22,379 nucleotides of DNA. Origin: UBA7236 sp964638865. GTDB taxonomy: Bacteria > Bacteroidota > Bacteroidia > Chitinophagales > BACL12. A program made the position numbers and the translations under genes. Below the pieces are notes generated by a model. It made no database searches and was not told the DNA's origin. It worked only from the letters and a program-made list of their open reading frames with translations. Positions 15,285-22,379 of the stretch are shown here, in pieces (position 1 is the stretch's first letter; every line of letters begins with the position of its first letter). The DNA is taken from assembly GCA_964638865.1 (NCBI GenBank), contig CAZXBG010000057.1, positions 1-22,379 on the forward strand, written 5' to 3'.

Positions 15285-16625
15285 TTATGCCAAAATATCA
15301 AATTCGAGGTTATCAAAGTTTCCTGAACTCATTAAAAGAAAATTTGTATTCGCATTCTTTAACATTTTAAGCAACTTTGCAAGTTGTTTAGAATTATTAA
15401 TAACATACAATGAATCATCGTTAAAAAAATGTTTTACTTCATCAGGCATGAGTTCGGGTAATTTTTTTAATTCCACAGTATGCGGATTAAAATATACGAT
15501 CCTTACATCGGCTTTGTTCATGGTATTTTTATAATGTGTAATAAATGTTTTGTTTAAACTGCTGAATGTATGAAGTTCCAAACATGCAACTAATGTTCTT
15601 TCGGGATATTGCTCTTTTACCGCATCTACAGTTGCCTGTACTTTAGATGGGGCATGAGCAAAATCACGAAATACAATTCCATGTTCATTTTTGTACAATA
15701 TTTCCAACCTTTTAGCAGCTCCTTTAAACGATTCCATTGCTGTATAAAATGTTTCATTCTCAATATTTAATGCATTACAAACCAGGCGGGCAGCTTCCAT
15801 ATTCTGCATATTGTGTTTCCCGAAAATTTCGAAAATATATATTTTATTTTCAAAGTTGAGATGAAAAACATTGTTCTCTAAATAATAATCGGGGGTAGAA
15901 TATTTTTTTATTACTGCTTTAACTTCTGCTTTAATTAGCAGTGAATTAATATTCTGATCCTCTGCATTCAGAATCAATAACTTTTGTTCCGATAAACTTT
16001 CCATTAAAATTTTAAATTGATCTGTGTAATTTTCAAAGGTTGGAAAAACATTAAAATGGTCCCATGCAATGCCACTAATTAAAGTTATTTGTGCTTTGTA
16101 ATGTAAAAATTTAGGACGTTTATCTAAAGGAGATGCAAAATATTCATCTCCCTCAATTATTATTAAAGGTGCATCACTAATTTGCACCATGGTTTCAAAA
16201 CCGGCAAGTTGCGCACCAACCAGATAATCAAAATCTTTTTTTTGTGTTTTCAAAACATGCATGATCATGGAGGTTATAGTAGTTTTACCATGGCTACCAC
16301 AAACTGCCACCCTTATCTTATCCTTACTTTGTTCAAAAACATATTCCGGGAAACTATAAACAGGTAGCTTTAATTCAATCGCTCGCTGTAATTCCGGGTT
16401 ATCGGCTCTTGTATGCATTCCCAATATCACAGCATCCAATTTATGGTGGATATTTTCAGGATCCCAACCAAATTCTTCCGGTAATAATCCGTGTTTCTTC
16501 AATCGCGATAAGGAAGGTTCAAAAATCTCATCGTCGGAACCCGTAACGGTCAATCCTTTGGTTTTTAAAGCTATGGCAAGATTGTGCATAACGGCACCAC
16601 CTATTGCGATCAGATGAATTTGCAT
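15285..16625 (-). CDS. mpl: Mpl-type UDP-MurNAc:tripeptide ligase
   Basis: The 446-residue protein is a Mur ligase family member of the Mpl type. The N-terminal Rossmann region begins IHLIAIGGAVMHNLAIALKTKG, the form typical of the Bacteroidota branch, followed by VTGSDDEIFEPS. The ATP-binding loop is GSHGKTT at 110-116, followed by IIEGDEYFASPLDKRPKFLHY (about 158-178), FGKHNMQNMEAA, and RDFAHAPSKVQAT for the amino-acid-binding C-terminal domain. Mpl attaches recycled L-Ala-gamma-D-Glu-meso-DAP to UDP-MurNAc, saving cell-wall tripeptide. The start is ATG 16625; the upstream TTG at 16643 would only add six residues. It is the first gene of the operon. Confidence 0.9.
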   Translation of the reverse strand: MQIHLIAIGGAVMHNLAIALKTKGLTVTGSDDEIFEPSLSRLKKHGLLPEEFGWDPENIHHKLDAVILGMHTRADNPELQRAIELKLPVYSFPEYVFEQSKDKIRVAVCGSHGKTTITSMIMHVLKTQKKDFDYLVGAQLAGFETMVQISDAPLIIIEGDEYFASPLDKRPKFLHYKAQITLISGIAWDHFNVFPTFENYTDQFKILMESLSEQKLLILNAEDQNINSLLIKAEVKAVIKKYSTPDYYLENNVFHLNFENKIYIFEIFGKHNMQNMEAARLVCNALNIENETFYTAMESFKGAAKRLEILYKNEHGIVFRDFAHAPSKVQATVDAVKEQYPERTLVACLELHTFSSLNKTFITHYKNTMNKADVRIVYFNPHTVELKKLPELMPDEVKHFFNDDSLYVINNSKQLAKLLKMLKNANTNFLLMSSGNFDNLEFDILA

Positions 16626-16629
16626 GAGC

Positions 16630-16659
16630 CGAAGGTAAAACAATGTAACAAAACATCAA
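16630..16659 (-). promoter_or_regulatory. Promoter of the mpl operon
   Basis: On the minus strand TTG (complement of 16657-16659), a 19-nt spacer and TACCTTCG (complement of 16630-16637) match the consensus at seven of eight -7 positions. The box ends only 4 nt before the mpl ATG, so the transcript would be leaderless or nearly so. Confidence 0.55.
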
Positions 16660-16782
16660 TTGGTGTTTCTGTGGATTGCGAAATTTGAAATAAATTTTGT
16701 TTCTTTACGTTAGTTATTGAAAAGAAAGAAATGGTTGAACTTTTCCTCAATTATTGAAGTTAACCTCTTAATTTTATATTTT

Positions 16783-16932
16783 ATGTATAAATCAGTATCA
16801 ATTACCAAAGTTTTTTTTGCAGCCGGATTAGCTGTGATTTTAACATTTTCATTGAGTTCATGCGGTTCCAAAGAGGGCTGTCCAAATAAAATTACAGAAG
16901 TTGGCGGTGTTAAGTTGGGTACAAACACCTGA
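16783..16932 (+). CDS. Small lipoprotein of 49 residues
   Basis: The gene starts at ATG 16783 and encodes a 49-residue protein. It has a lipoprotein signal peptide whose lipobox is LSSC, with the cysteine at residue 27 as the lipidation site. The mature peptide is only about 23 residues: CGSKEGCPNKITEVGGVKLG and a short tail. A second cysteine (C33) in EGCPNK follows. Similar tiny lipoproteins with a CP motif occur in Bacteroidota, but I do not know a function. An in-frame ATG further upstream at 16717 adds a non-signal leader and is less likely. It is divergent from mpl and ends at a hairpin that also serves OsmC. Confidence 0.65.
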   Translation: MYKSVSITKVFFAAGLAVILTFSLSSCGSKEGCPNKITEVGGVKLGTNT

Positions 16933-16953
16933 CCAACATTGAAACGTTCTTTT

Positions 16954-16985
16954 AAAGCCTGATCAAACTTACATGATCAGGCTTT
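16954..16985. terminator. Bidirectional hairpin between convergent genes
   Basis: AAAGCCTGATCA (16954-16965) pairs perfectly with TGATCAGGCTTT (16974-16985) across an 8-nt loop, a 12-bp stem. It lies between the convergent lipoprotein and OsmC genes, so it probably terminates both. The T-runs on each side are short. Confidence 0.8.
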
Positions 16986-16990
16986 ACTGT

Positions 16991-17398
16991 TTACAGATAG
17001 GTGAATTCTATTACTTTCTTTATTTCGTCCGATAAACTCAGTATTACAGGACAAGTTCGGGCGGAATTTTCAAGAATTTGTTTTTGTTTGGCATCCAGTT
17101 CAATTGGAGGAATAGTAAGCCTACAGTGAATCTCAGCTATTCGTCGGGGATTACTCGCCATTATTTTGGTAACCTCTACAGAGGTTCCTTCAATAGGCAA
17201 ATGATGTGTTCTAGCAGCAATTCCCATGATGGTTAACATACAACTTGCCGCTGCTGTTGCCATGAGGTCGGTTGGCGAAAAACCTTCCCCTTTCCCCTGA
17301 TTATCAGGCGGAGCATCCGTAAAAATCTCGGTGGAAGACGATAAATGGGTGGCAATTGTTCTTAATTCGCCGGAATACACTACTTTTGATATAACCAT
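16991..17398 (-). CDS. OsmC-family peroxide-reducing protein
   Basis: This 135-residue protein belongs to the OsmC/Ohr superfamily. Key features are the peroxidatic cysteine C53 in AAASCMLTIMGIAAR, the second cysteine C116 in ARTCPVILSLSD, and the core strand region EVTKIMASNPRRIAEIHCRLTIP. OsmC proteins reduce organic hydroperoxides through the two cysteines. The N-terminus (MVISKVVYSGELRTIATHLSSS) followed by FTDAPPDNQGKGEGFSPTDLMATA, with the lid loop GEGFSPTDLMA, is the common OsmC/YhfA form rather than the Ohr form. It is 6 bp beyond the shared terminator hairpin and divergent from the next gene, which starts 57 bp away. No obvious OhrR operator is visible. Confidence 0.88.
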   Translation of the reverse strand: MVISKVVYSGELRTIATHLSSSTEIFTDAPPDNQGKGEGFSPTDLMATAAASCMLTIMGIAARTHHLPIEGTSVEVTKIMASNPRRIAEIHCRLTIPPIELDAKQKQILENSARTCPVILSLSDEIKKVIEFTYL

Positions 17399-17455
17399 GA
17401 CAATATTTTTTTTCTGTTAGCAACTAATTTCAAACAAAATTCGTAATATTATCCG

Positions 17456-18271
17456 ATGAAATGTGGTTTGATTTTTACTTTGATGGTTTTAGCGGTATTC
17501 AGGGGGTTTTCTCAGGATACGACGATAACGCTTGAAAATAAATCAAAGCCTGTTATTTTAAATAAAATAACATCCCCTTCCAACAAAACGAAAAGTATTG
17601 GATACGAAAATGAATTTAGTATGGGGGGGAAATTAAGCACAACGGGTTGGAGTATTTTTGGAGATTATACAAAGGATATTAATCTCGATAAAAAACGCGT
17701 ATATTATTTTGAATTAGGATTTATCAACGACCCTAAAGAAGCAAAACGCGTAAATGAATTTACCATTGGCCCGGAATCTCCGAAACCATTTATTTACGGT
17801 AAACAAAATTCCTTTTTTAATTTAAAAGCAGCACTTGGACAAAAACTGATGATAGGTGAAAAGGCTGAAAAGAGTGGATTTCAGGTTAGTTTTAATTATG
17901 CCGGAGGTGTTTCAGCAGGATTTATTAAACCGTATTATCTGGAAATATTTAATACTACCGGCGAAACCAGTGATCTTACAAGAGCAATTAAATATACACC
18001 TGAAACAGAGAGTTTATTTCTGGATGCTACAAGTATTTATGGCGCTTCCGGTTTTAGTATTGGGTTTAATGAAATTAAATTTGCACCCGGTATTTTTGCA
18101 AAATCAGGATTTAATTTTGATTGGGCAACTTATGATGATTTTGTAAAATCAATGGAGGTGGGATTAGGCACTGAGGTTTATTTAAAAGAAATTCCAATTC
18201 TAATATCGGAAAACAATAAACCCTATTTTGTTTATTTATATCTGAGTTTACAATTTGGCAAGAAGTGGTAA
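17456..18271 (+). CDS. Secreted/outer-membrane protein of unknown function
   Basis: The 271-residue protein has a signal peptide (MKCGLIFTLMVLAVFRGFSQ) and no recognised catalytic motif. The body shows alternating hydrophobic strands and aromatic residues (for example GWSIFGDYTKDI, YYFELGFIND and YFVYLYLSLQFGKKW), which suggests a beta-barrel or surface protein. It ends GKKW rather than in phenylalanine. It precedes lipA by only 16 bp, so the two are probably co-transcribed. I know of proteins of this type next to lipA in other Bacteroidota but no proven function; whether it links to lipoate metabolism is open. Confidence 0.65.
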   Translation: MKCGLIFTLMVLAVFRGFSQDTTITLENKSKPVILNKITSPSNKTKSIGYENEFSMGGKLSTTGWSIFGDYTKDINLDKKRVYYFELGFINDPKEAKRVNEFTIGPESPKPFIYGKQNSFFNLKAALGQKLMIGEKAEKSGFQVSFNYAGGVSAGFIKPYYLEIFNTTGETSDLTRAIKYTPETESLFLDATSIYGASGFSIGFNEIKFAPGIFAKSGFNFDWATYDDFVKSMEVGLGTEVYLKEIPILISENNKPYFVYLYLSLQFGKKW

Positions 18272-18287
18272 AAAAGGTTGAAGAAAA

Positions 18288-19160
18288 ATGATCGAACTGG
18301 CAGTTGTAGAAAATTCTGAACGTCTTAGGAAGCCAAAATGGCTTAAAGTAAAACTTCCCACCGGCGAAAACTATCGAAACGTTAGACAAATTGTTGACGA
18401 TCACAAGTTACATACAATATGTGAAAGCGGCAATTGTCCGAATATGGGCGAATGCTGGGGTGAAGGAACTGCAACTTTTATGATTTTGGGCAATGTTTGT
18501 ACCCGTTCCTGCTCTTTTTGTGCAGTTGCAACCGGCAGACCAACAGAATTAGACCTTGAAGAACCCGAACGTGTTGCCGACGCCATCAGACTCATGAAAG
18601 TAAAACACGCCGTTATAACCTCCGTAAATCGCGATGAACTCGCCGATAGAGGAGCTTTTGTCTGGAATAAAACAGTCGTGGAAATTAAAAAACAATCGCC
18701 AACAACAACTATAGAAACATTGATTCCTGATGTAAAGGCAAATTGGGATGCATTGATCACTATGATTTCTCCCGGTCAGGAGGTGGTTTCTCATAATATG
18801 GAATCCGTTAAAAGGCTTTACAGACTTGTTAGACCTCAGGCTAAATACGAAAGGAGTCTTGAGCAGATAAACAGAACAAAACAATTTGGAAAAAGAACAA
18901 AATCGGGTGTAATGTTGGGCTTGGGAGAAACGCAGGATGAAGTATATGCAATTATGGATGACTTGGTTGAAAATGGATGTGATGTGCTTACCTTAGGCCA
19001 ATACTTACAGCCAACAAGGATGCACCTTGAAGTGAAGGAATTTGTTACTCCCGAAATGTTCGAACATTACAAAGAGATTGGTTTGAAAAAAGGATTTAAA
19101 TACGTTGAAAGTGGTCCTCTTGTCAGGTCTTCTTATCATGCCGAAAGACACGTTTTTTGA
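18288..19160 (+). CDS. lipA: Lipoyl synthase
   Basis: The 290-residue protein is lipoyl synthase, a radical-SAM enzyme that inserts two sulfur atoms into octanoyl chains on the E2 and H proteins to make lipoyl groups. The auxiliary 4Fe-4S cluster cysteines are C45, C50 and C56 in CESGNCPNMGEC. The radical-SAM cluster is in the CxxxCxxC motif CTRSCSFC (C71, C75, C78). The fourth auxiliary ligand, the serine of the RSSY motif, is at residues 280-283 near the C-terminus (VRSSYHAERH). Length and motif order are normal. The gene follows a secreted protein of unknown role; lipB is not in this window. Confidence 0.97.
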   Translation: MIELAVVENSERLRKPKWLKVKLPTGENYRNVRQIVDDHKLHTICESGNCPNMGECWGEGTATFMILGNVCTRSCSFCAVATGRPTELDLEEPERVADAIRLMKVKHAVITSVNRDELADRGAFVWNKTVVEIKKQSPTTTIETLIPDVKANWDALITMISPGQEVVSHNMESVKRLYRLVRPQAKYERSLEQINRTKQFGKRTKSGVMLGLGETQDEVYAIMDDLVENGCDVLTLGQYLQPTRMHLEVKEFVTPEMFEHYKEIGLKKGFKYVESGPLVRSSYHAERHVF

Positions 19161-19267
19161 GTTTTAAAAGGCATAATTTATTCCAAATATGTAATTAAAC
19201 AGTCATAAAAATAAAGTGTTTAATTAGTGTTAATTTTATTTCATATTTTTACCAAAAATAGCGATAC

Positions 19268-22258
19268 ATGAAAAGGAATTTTACAATCTTCGGTCTTTCA
19301 TTACTCAGTTTGGCCCTTGTTTCATTTTTCCTGGTTAAGGGATACAGAGCTGATGAAGTTGCAGGAATGCCAGATGGAACAATTGACAGGTATAACGCAA
19401 GAGCGGAAGTAAAACTGGCAAGAGTTGATGGTTATGCGGAATGGCTTAACAGTATGCGTGCAAATCCTCTTACCGGAAAGGTGGAGGAAGCTGATGTTTT
19501 AATGGCACGTGATCAAATGAGGGAATATCAGACGAAAGTAAATAGCGGAGATCGCGGCGGTTCCCTTTTGAACCTTGCCTGGGAAGGATTTGGTCCTACC
19601 AACGTGGGAGGAAGAACCCGCGTTATTTTGATCGATAGAGAAAATCCTGACAGAATGTATTGTGGTGGTGCCAGCGGAGGAATATTTTATACTGATAATG
19701 GTGGTTTAGATTGGCTTCCTCACCCACAAAATGCTGAATTCAGTTCATTGTTGGTTTGTGCTATGGCGCAAGCTTCCAATGGAGATATTTACTTCGGAAC
19801 AGGTGAGTACTGGGCTGATTATTATGATGGAAGTTTTGGAAGTTATACACACGGTTTTGCCGGCGACGGTATGTTCAAAGCAACTGCTGTAACCGGAACA
19901 GACCTTCCAACATTTACTCAATTAACTGCAACAATACCAACCCCCGGAGAAATTGGCAGCAGTTCGGGTGCAACTTGGGCTTATGTTAACAGAGTAGTTT
20001 GCAGTCCTATCGATGCAAACACTATAGTTGCAGCAACAAATACAGGATTGAAAATTTCTACGGATGGAGGTTTAGTATGGAACAATTGCGAAAGTGATGG
20101 TTCACCATTATCTGCAATTTCTGATGATGCTGCATTTGATAATGAAGGTTATTTACATGCAATTTCCGGGAGTCTTCGCAAATATTATCGTTCAACTTCT
20201 CCTACAGATCCGGGTACTGTGGAAGAATTAGGCGCAGGTATGCCAACCGGAAGCATAAGAAGAGTGCTGGCAATAGCTCCTTCCGATAAAAATTATGTTT
20301 ATGTGTATTCTGCTAAATCTGGAACCTTTGGTTTGCAAGGTATTTACCAATCAATAGATCATGGTTCAAATTTTACCCAAATAACGGAGGAAGCTTCAGA
20401 TTTCTTCAATCCAAACGGAACTTTAGCAAATGCTAAATGGAACCTTTGTATTGCCGTAAGTCCTGTTGACCCACAAAGAATTTATATTGGAGGTCAAATA
20501 CAATCATGGACATGGGTTGGAATTTCACAAAGCTGGACACCAATGACAAGTTCAGGATTTCCAACCTGGTATGCTAAATATATTCATGCCGATCATCACT
20601 TTATAGTATTCCATCCTGAAAATCCGGAGATCATGTATTTCGGATCTGATGGAGGTGTTTCCAGAACAGTTAATGCTTCCGCACAATATCCTGATTATGG
20701 TACTTTAAATAAGGGTTTGAACTTATATCAGAGTCATGGTATAGCAATCGGAATTGAAGGAGAAGCAATGGGTGGATCACAAGATAATGGAACACAATAT
20801 GTAAATTTTGACCTCAATAGCGAACTTCAATCTGTGGAAGTATTAGGTGGTGATGGTGGAAAAGCAGAAATATCAAGAATACGACCTGAATATTTGTTCG
20901 CAACCTTTTTCTCGGTAACTGCAAATGGAAATGGAGCTGTATTGCGACGCTCCGTAAATGAAGGTGCATCAATGACTTCCATCTACGATTGTAATATCGA
21001 CGGTGGTGTCGCAACATGTACTCAAGATGGTTTGGCTGATGGCGGAACCGATTTTGTTACACCTTTTGTATTATGGGAAAATTATGACCTATACAGCACC
21101 TTTGCAGCAATACTGTTAGGTGAAGCTGTTGAATATCCTGCAGGTAGCGGGACCTTCTATTCTGAAGGTGATGTGGTAAATTATGAAGGTCGTGATATTC
21201 TTTTAAATAAATCAGGATTATCTGAGTCAAGACTTTACCAAAGCGTAAAAAATAATCTTTGGGTAACCAATGGTGCGTTATTCAATTCAACAGAAGCACC
21301 GGCTTGGTTTAAAATTCTTCCAGGAACTTCAGGTTCAATTAGTGCAATTGAGTATGACAAATCAGGAGATATTGCTTACGTTGGAACAGAAAATGGAAGA
21401 CTTTACAGAGTAAGTGGCATTTTAACTGCCGCTTTAGAATATGTAGATGCAGATGGAAACCCTGAAACTGCGGCTACTTTTAATGCAACAGAATCAGGAA
21501 TAGTTTCCTTTACTTATGCTAATATATTCCCCGGTAAAATAACCGGTTTAAGTATTAATCGCGATGATGCAAATGATATTGCAATTTCAATTGGCGGTTA
21601 CGGAGTTGATCAGAATATATGGTACAGCGATAATAGTTTAGATGGTGATCTGGCTACTTTTGAATGTTTATCTGACGGTGGTTCTTTACCTAATATTCCT
21701 GTATACGATATTTTAATGCATATTGAGGATAATGATAAACTTTTAATCGGAACAGAATTTGGAGTTTGGAGTTATTCCATTACTTCAGGTAGTGACTGGA
21801 CTCAGGAAACAGGAAGTGTTGCTGGTGGTGTTGGACCAGGAAATGTGCCAATATTTGAGATCAGAGAAGATTGGATACGTGAAACAGAATGTAATGCAAT
21901 TTATATCGGAACTCATGGAAATGGATATTACCGGGCAACAAATCTTGCTACCGCAGGTTGCGACTTTACAACGGTAAGTTCGGGACCTATTCAAGAGGAA
22001 ATCATCGCAGGTATTACTTTATCTCCAAATCCTGCCGATACCTATACAAATGCAAATGTTACTGTTTCTGAGCCAACCTTAATGGCTATAAGCATTGTAA
22101 ATATGTTGGGAAATACAGTAGCTAACTTTGGATCTGCAAATTATACAGAAGGATCGCATACTATCTATCTTGATGTAAGGGAGCTTAATCCGGGTTCTTA
22201 TCTTGTTGTATTCAATGCCAATGGAGAAGTGGTTTCCCGCAGATTGGTAGTCTTATAA
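19268..22258 (+). CDS. T9SS-exported beta-propeller surface protein
   Basis: The 996-residue protein begins with a signal peptide (MKRNFTIFGLSLLSLALVSFFLVKG). The large middle region (about 105-900) contains Asp-box-like repeats of the BNR/sialidase type, for example TDNGGLDW (142-149), STDGGLVW and GSDGGVSRT, typical of VPS10/sortilin-like propellers. The last 82 residues (from about 915, GITLSPNPADTY) are a type IX secretion sorting domain of type A, ending in SRRLVVL. Such domains are removed during export and attachment to the cell surface. No catalytic sialidase arginine triad or glycosidase site is obvious, so the ligand or enzyme activity is unknown. It stands alone with its own terminator after the lipA unit. 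Confidence 0.87.
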   Translation: MKRNFTIFGLSLLSLALVSFFLVKGYRADEVAGMPDGTIDRYNARAEVKLARVDGYAEWLNSMRANPLTGKVEEADVLMARDQMREYQTKVNSGDRGGSLLNLAWEGFGPTNVGGRTRVILIDRENPDRMYCGGASGGIFYTDNGGLDWLPHPQNAEFSSLLVCAMAQASNGDIYFGTGEYWADYYDGSFGSYTHGFAGDGMFKATAVTGTDLPTFTQLTATIPTPGEIGSSSGATWAYVNRVVCSPIDANTIVAATNTGLKISTDGGLVWNNCESDGSPLSAISDDAAFDNEGYLHAISGSLRKYYRSTSPTDPGTVEELGAGMPTGSIRRVLAIAPSDKNYVYVYSAKSGTFGLQGIYQSIDHGSNFTQITEEASDFFNPNGTLANAKWNLCIAVSPVDPQRIYIGGQIQSWTWVGISQSWTPMTSSGFPTWYAKYIHADHHFIVFHPENPEIMYFGSDGGVSRTVNASAQYPDYGTLNKGLNLYQSHGIAIGIEGEAMGGSQDNGTQYVNFDLNSELQSVEVLGGDGGKAEISRIRPEYLFATFFSVTANGNGAVLRRSVNEGASMTSIYDCNIDGGVATCTQDGLADGGTDFVTPFVLWENYDLYSTFAAILLGEAVEYPAGSGTFYSEGDVVNYEGRDILLNKSGLSESRLYQSVKNNLWVTNGALFNSTEAPAWFKILPGTSGSISAIEYDKSGDIAYVGTENGRLYRVSGILTAALEYVDADGNPETAATFNATESGIVSFTYANIFPGKITGLSINRDDANDIAISIGGYGVDQNIWYSDNSLDGDLATFECLSDGGSLPNIPVYDILMHIEDNDKLLIGTEFGVWSYSITSGSDWTQETGSVAGGVGPGNVPIFEIREDWIRETECNAIYIGTHGNGYYRATNLATAGCDFTTVSSGPIQEEIIAGITLSPNPADTYTNANVTVSEPTLMAISIVNMLGNTVANFGSANYTEGSHTIYLDVRELNPGSYLVVFNANGEVVSRRLVVL

Positions 22259-22279
22259 ACTATTAAAATAAAAATACTC

Positions 22280-22313
22280 AAAACCCTTTCCGTTTTATTG
22301 AAAGGGTTTTTTT
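22280..22313 (+). terminator. Rho-independent terminator after the T9SS gene
   Basis: AAAACCCTTTC (22280-22290) pairs perfectly with GAAAGGGTTTT (22300-22310) around a 9-nt loop and is followed by a T-run to 22313. The remaining 66 bases of the window show no feature. Confidence 0.9.
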
Positions 22314-22379
22314 AGTGCGTCAAGCATGAGTATCAGCTATTGGGTTTAAGGGGTCAAATTCATTTTCTGGGGAGCATCT

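Noticed and set aside
19244..19251. TATTTTTA as a -7 box for the T9SS gene
   Set aside because: It differs from the consensus at the final base and has no TTG at proper spacing; the spacer is very AT-rich, so chance matches are expected.

Overview
The window is about 22.4 kb of AT-rich chromosomal DNA from a member of the Bacteroidota. Four things point there. The 996-residue protein at the right end carries a C-terminal type IX secretion (T9SS type A) sorting domain. Several intergenic spacers contain the Bacteroidota promoter form TTG-N18-21-TAnnTTTG. Several small secreted proteins (DUF4252, short lipoproteins, aromatic-terminated outer-membrane barrels) are of types typical of the phylum. 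The Mpl-type peptidoglycan ligase is also the Bacteroidota variant. I cannot place it below phylum with confidence; a Chitinophagales-like lineage is a guess.

Left part (1-6352). A tandem array built from two 8-bp words (1-206) abuts the stop codon of a large outer-membrane beta-barrel gene. Upstream on the minus strand lie an acyl-lipid/acyl-CoA desaturase, a DinB-like protein and a membrane-anchored metallophosphoesterase. The barrel gene lacks any ATG, GTG or TTG codon in front of its apparent signal peptide.

Middle-left (6433-10910). A CoA-transferase gene converges with ybaB/ebfC. YbaB is divergent from a tight three-gene plus-strand operon: a small basic protein, a SET-domain methyltransferase and a secreted NlpC/P60 hydrolase. 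The two divergent promoters are interleaved. An unknown 157-residue gene follows, then a tandem pair of DUF4252 secreted proteins closed by a strong terminator.

Middle-right (11103-16985). A membrane-anchored CHAP amidase gene is followed by a five-gene minus-strand operon that runs from a promoter just upstream of mpl to a terminator at about 11795. Its order is Mpl ligase, DEDDh exonuclease, polyprenol-phosphate mannosyltransferase-like GT2, CorA and a small outer-membrane barrel. The genes are separated by 14 nt, 2 nt, an 8-nt overlap and 30 nt. A 49-residue lipoprotein gene diverges from mpl and ends at a perfect 12-bp hairpin shared with a convergent OsmC gene.

Right part (17456-22379). 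A secreted or outer-membrane protein of unknown role is directly followed by lipA (lipoyl synthase). Next is the large T9SS-exported beta-propeller protein with its own terminator.

Most of the window is ordinary housekeeping and envelope biology. I see no transposase, integrase, CRISPR array, tRNA, rRNA or recognisable defence system. The points most worth a second look are the two-word repeat array, the missing start codon of the barrel gene, the SET/YbaB divergent locus, and two genes whose -7 boxes lie so close to ATG that their mRNAs may be leaderless.
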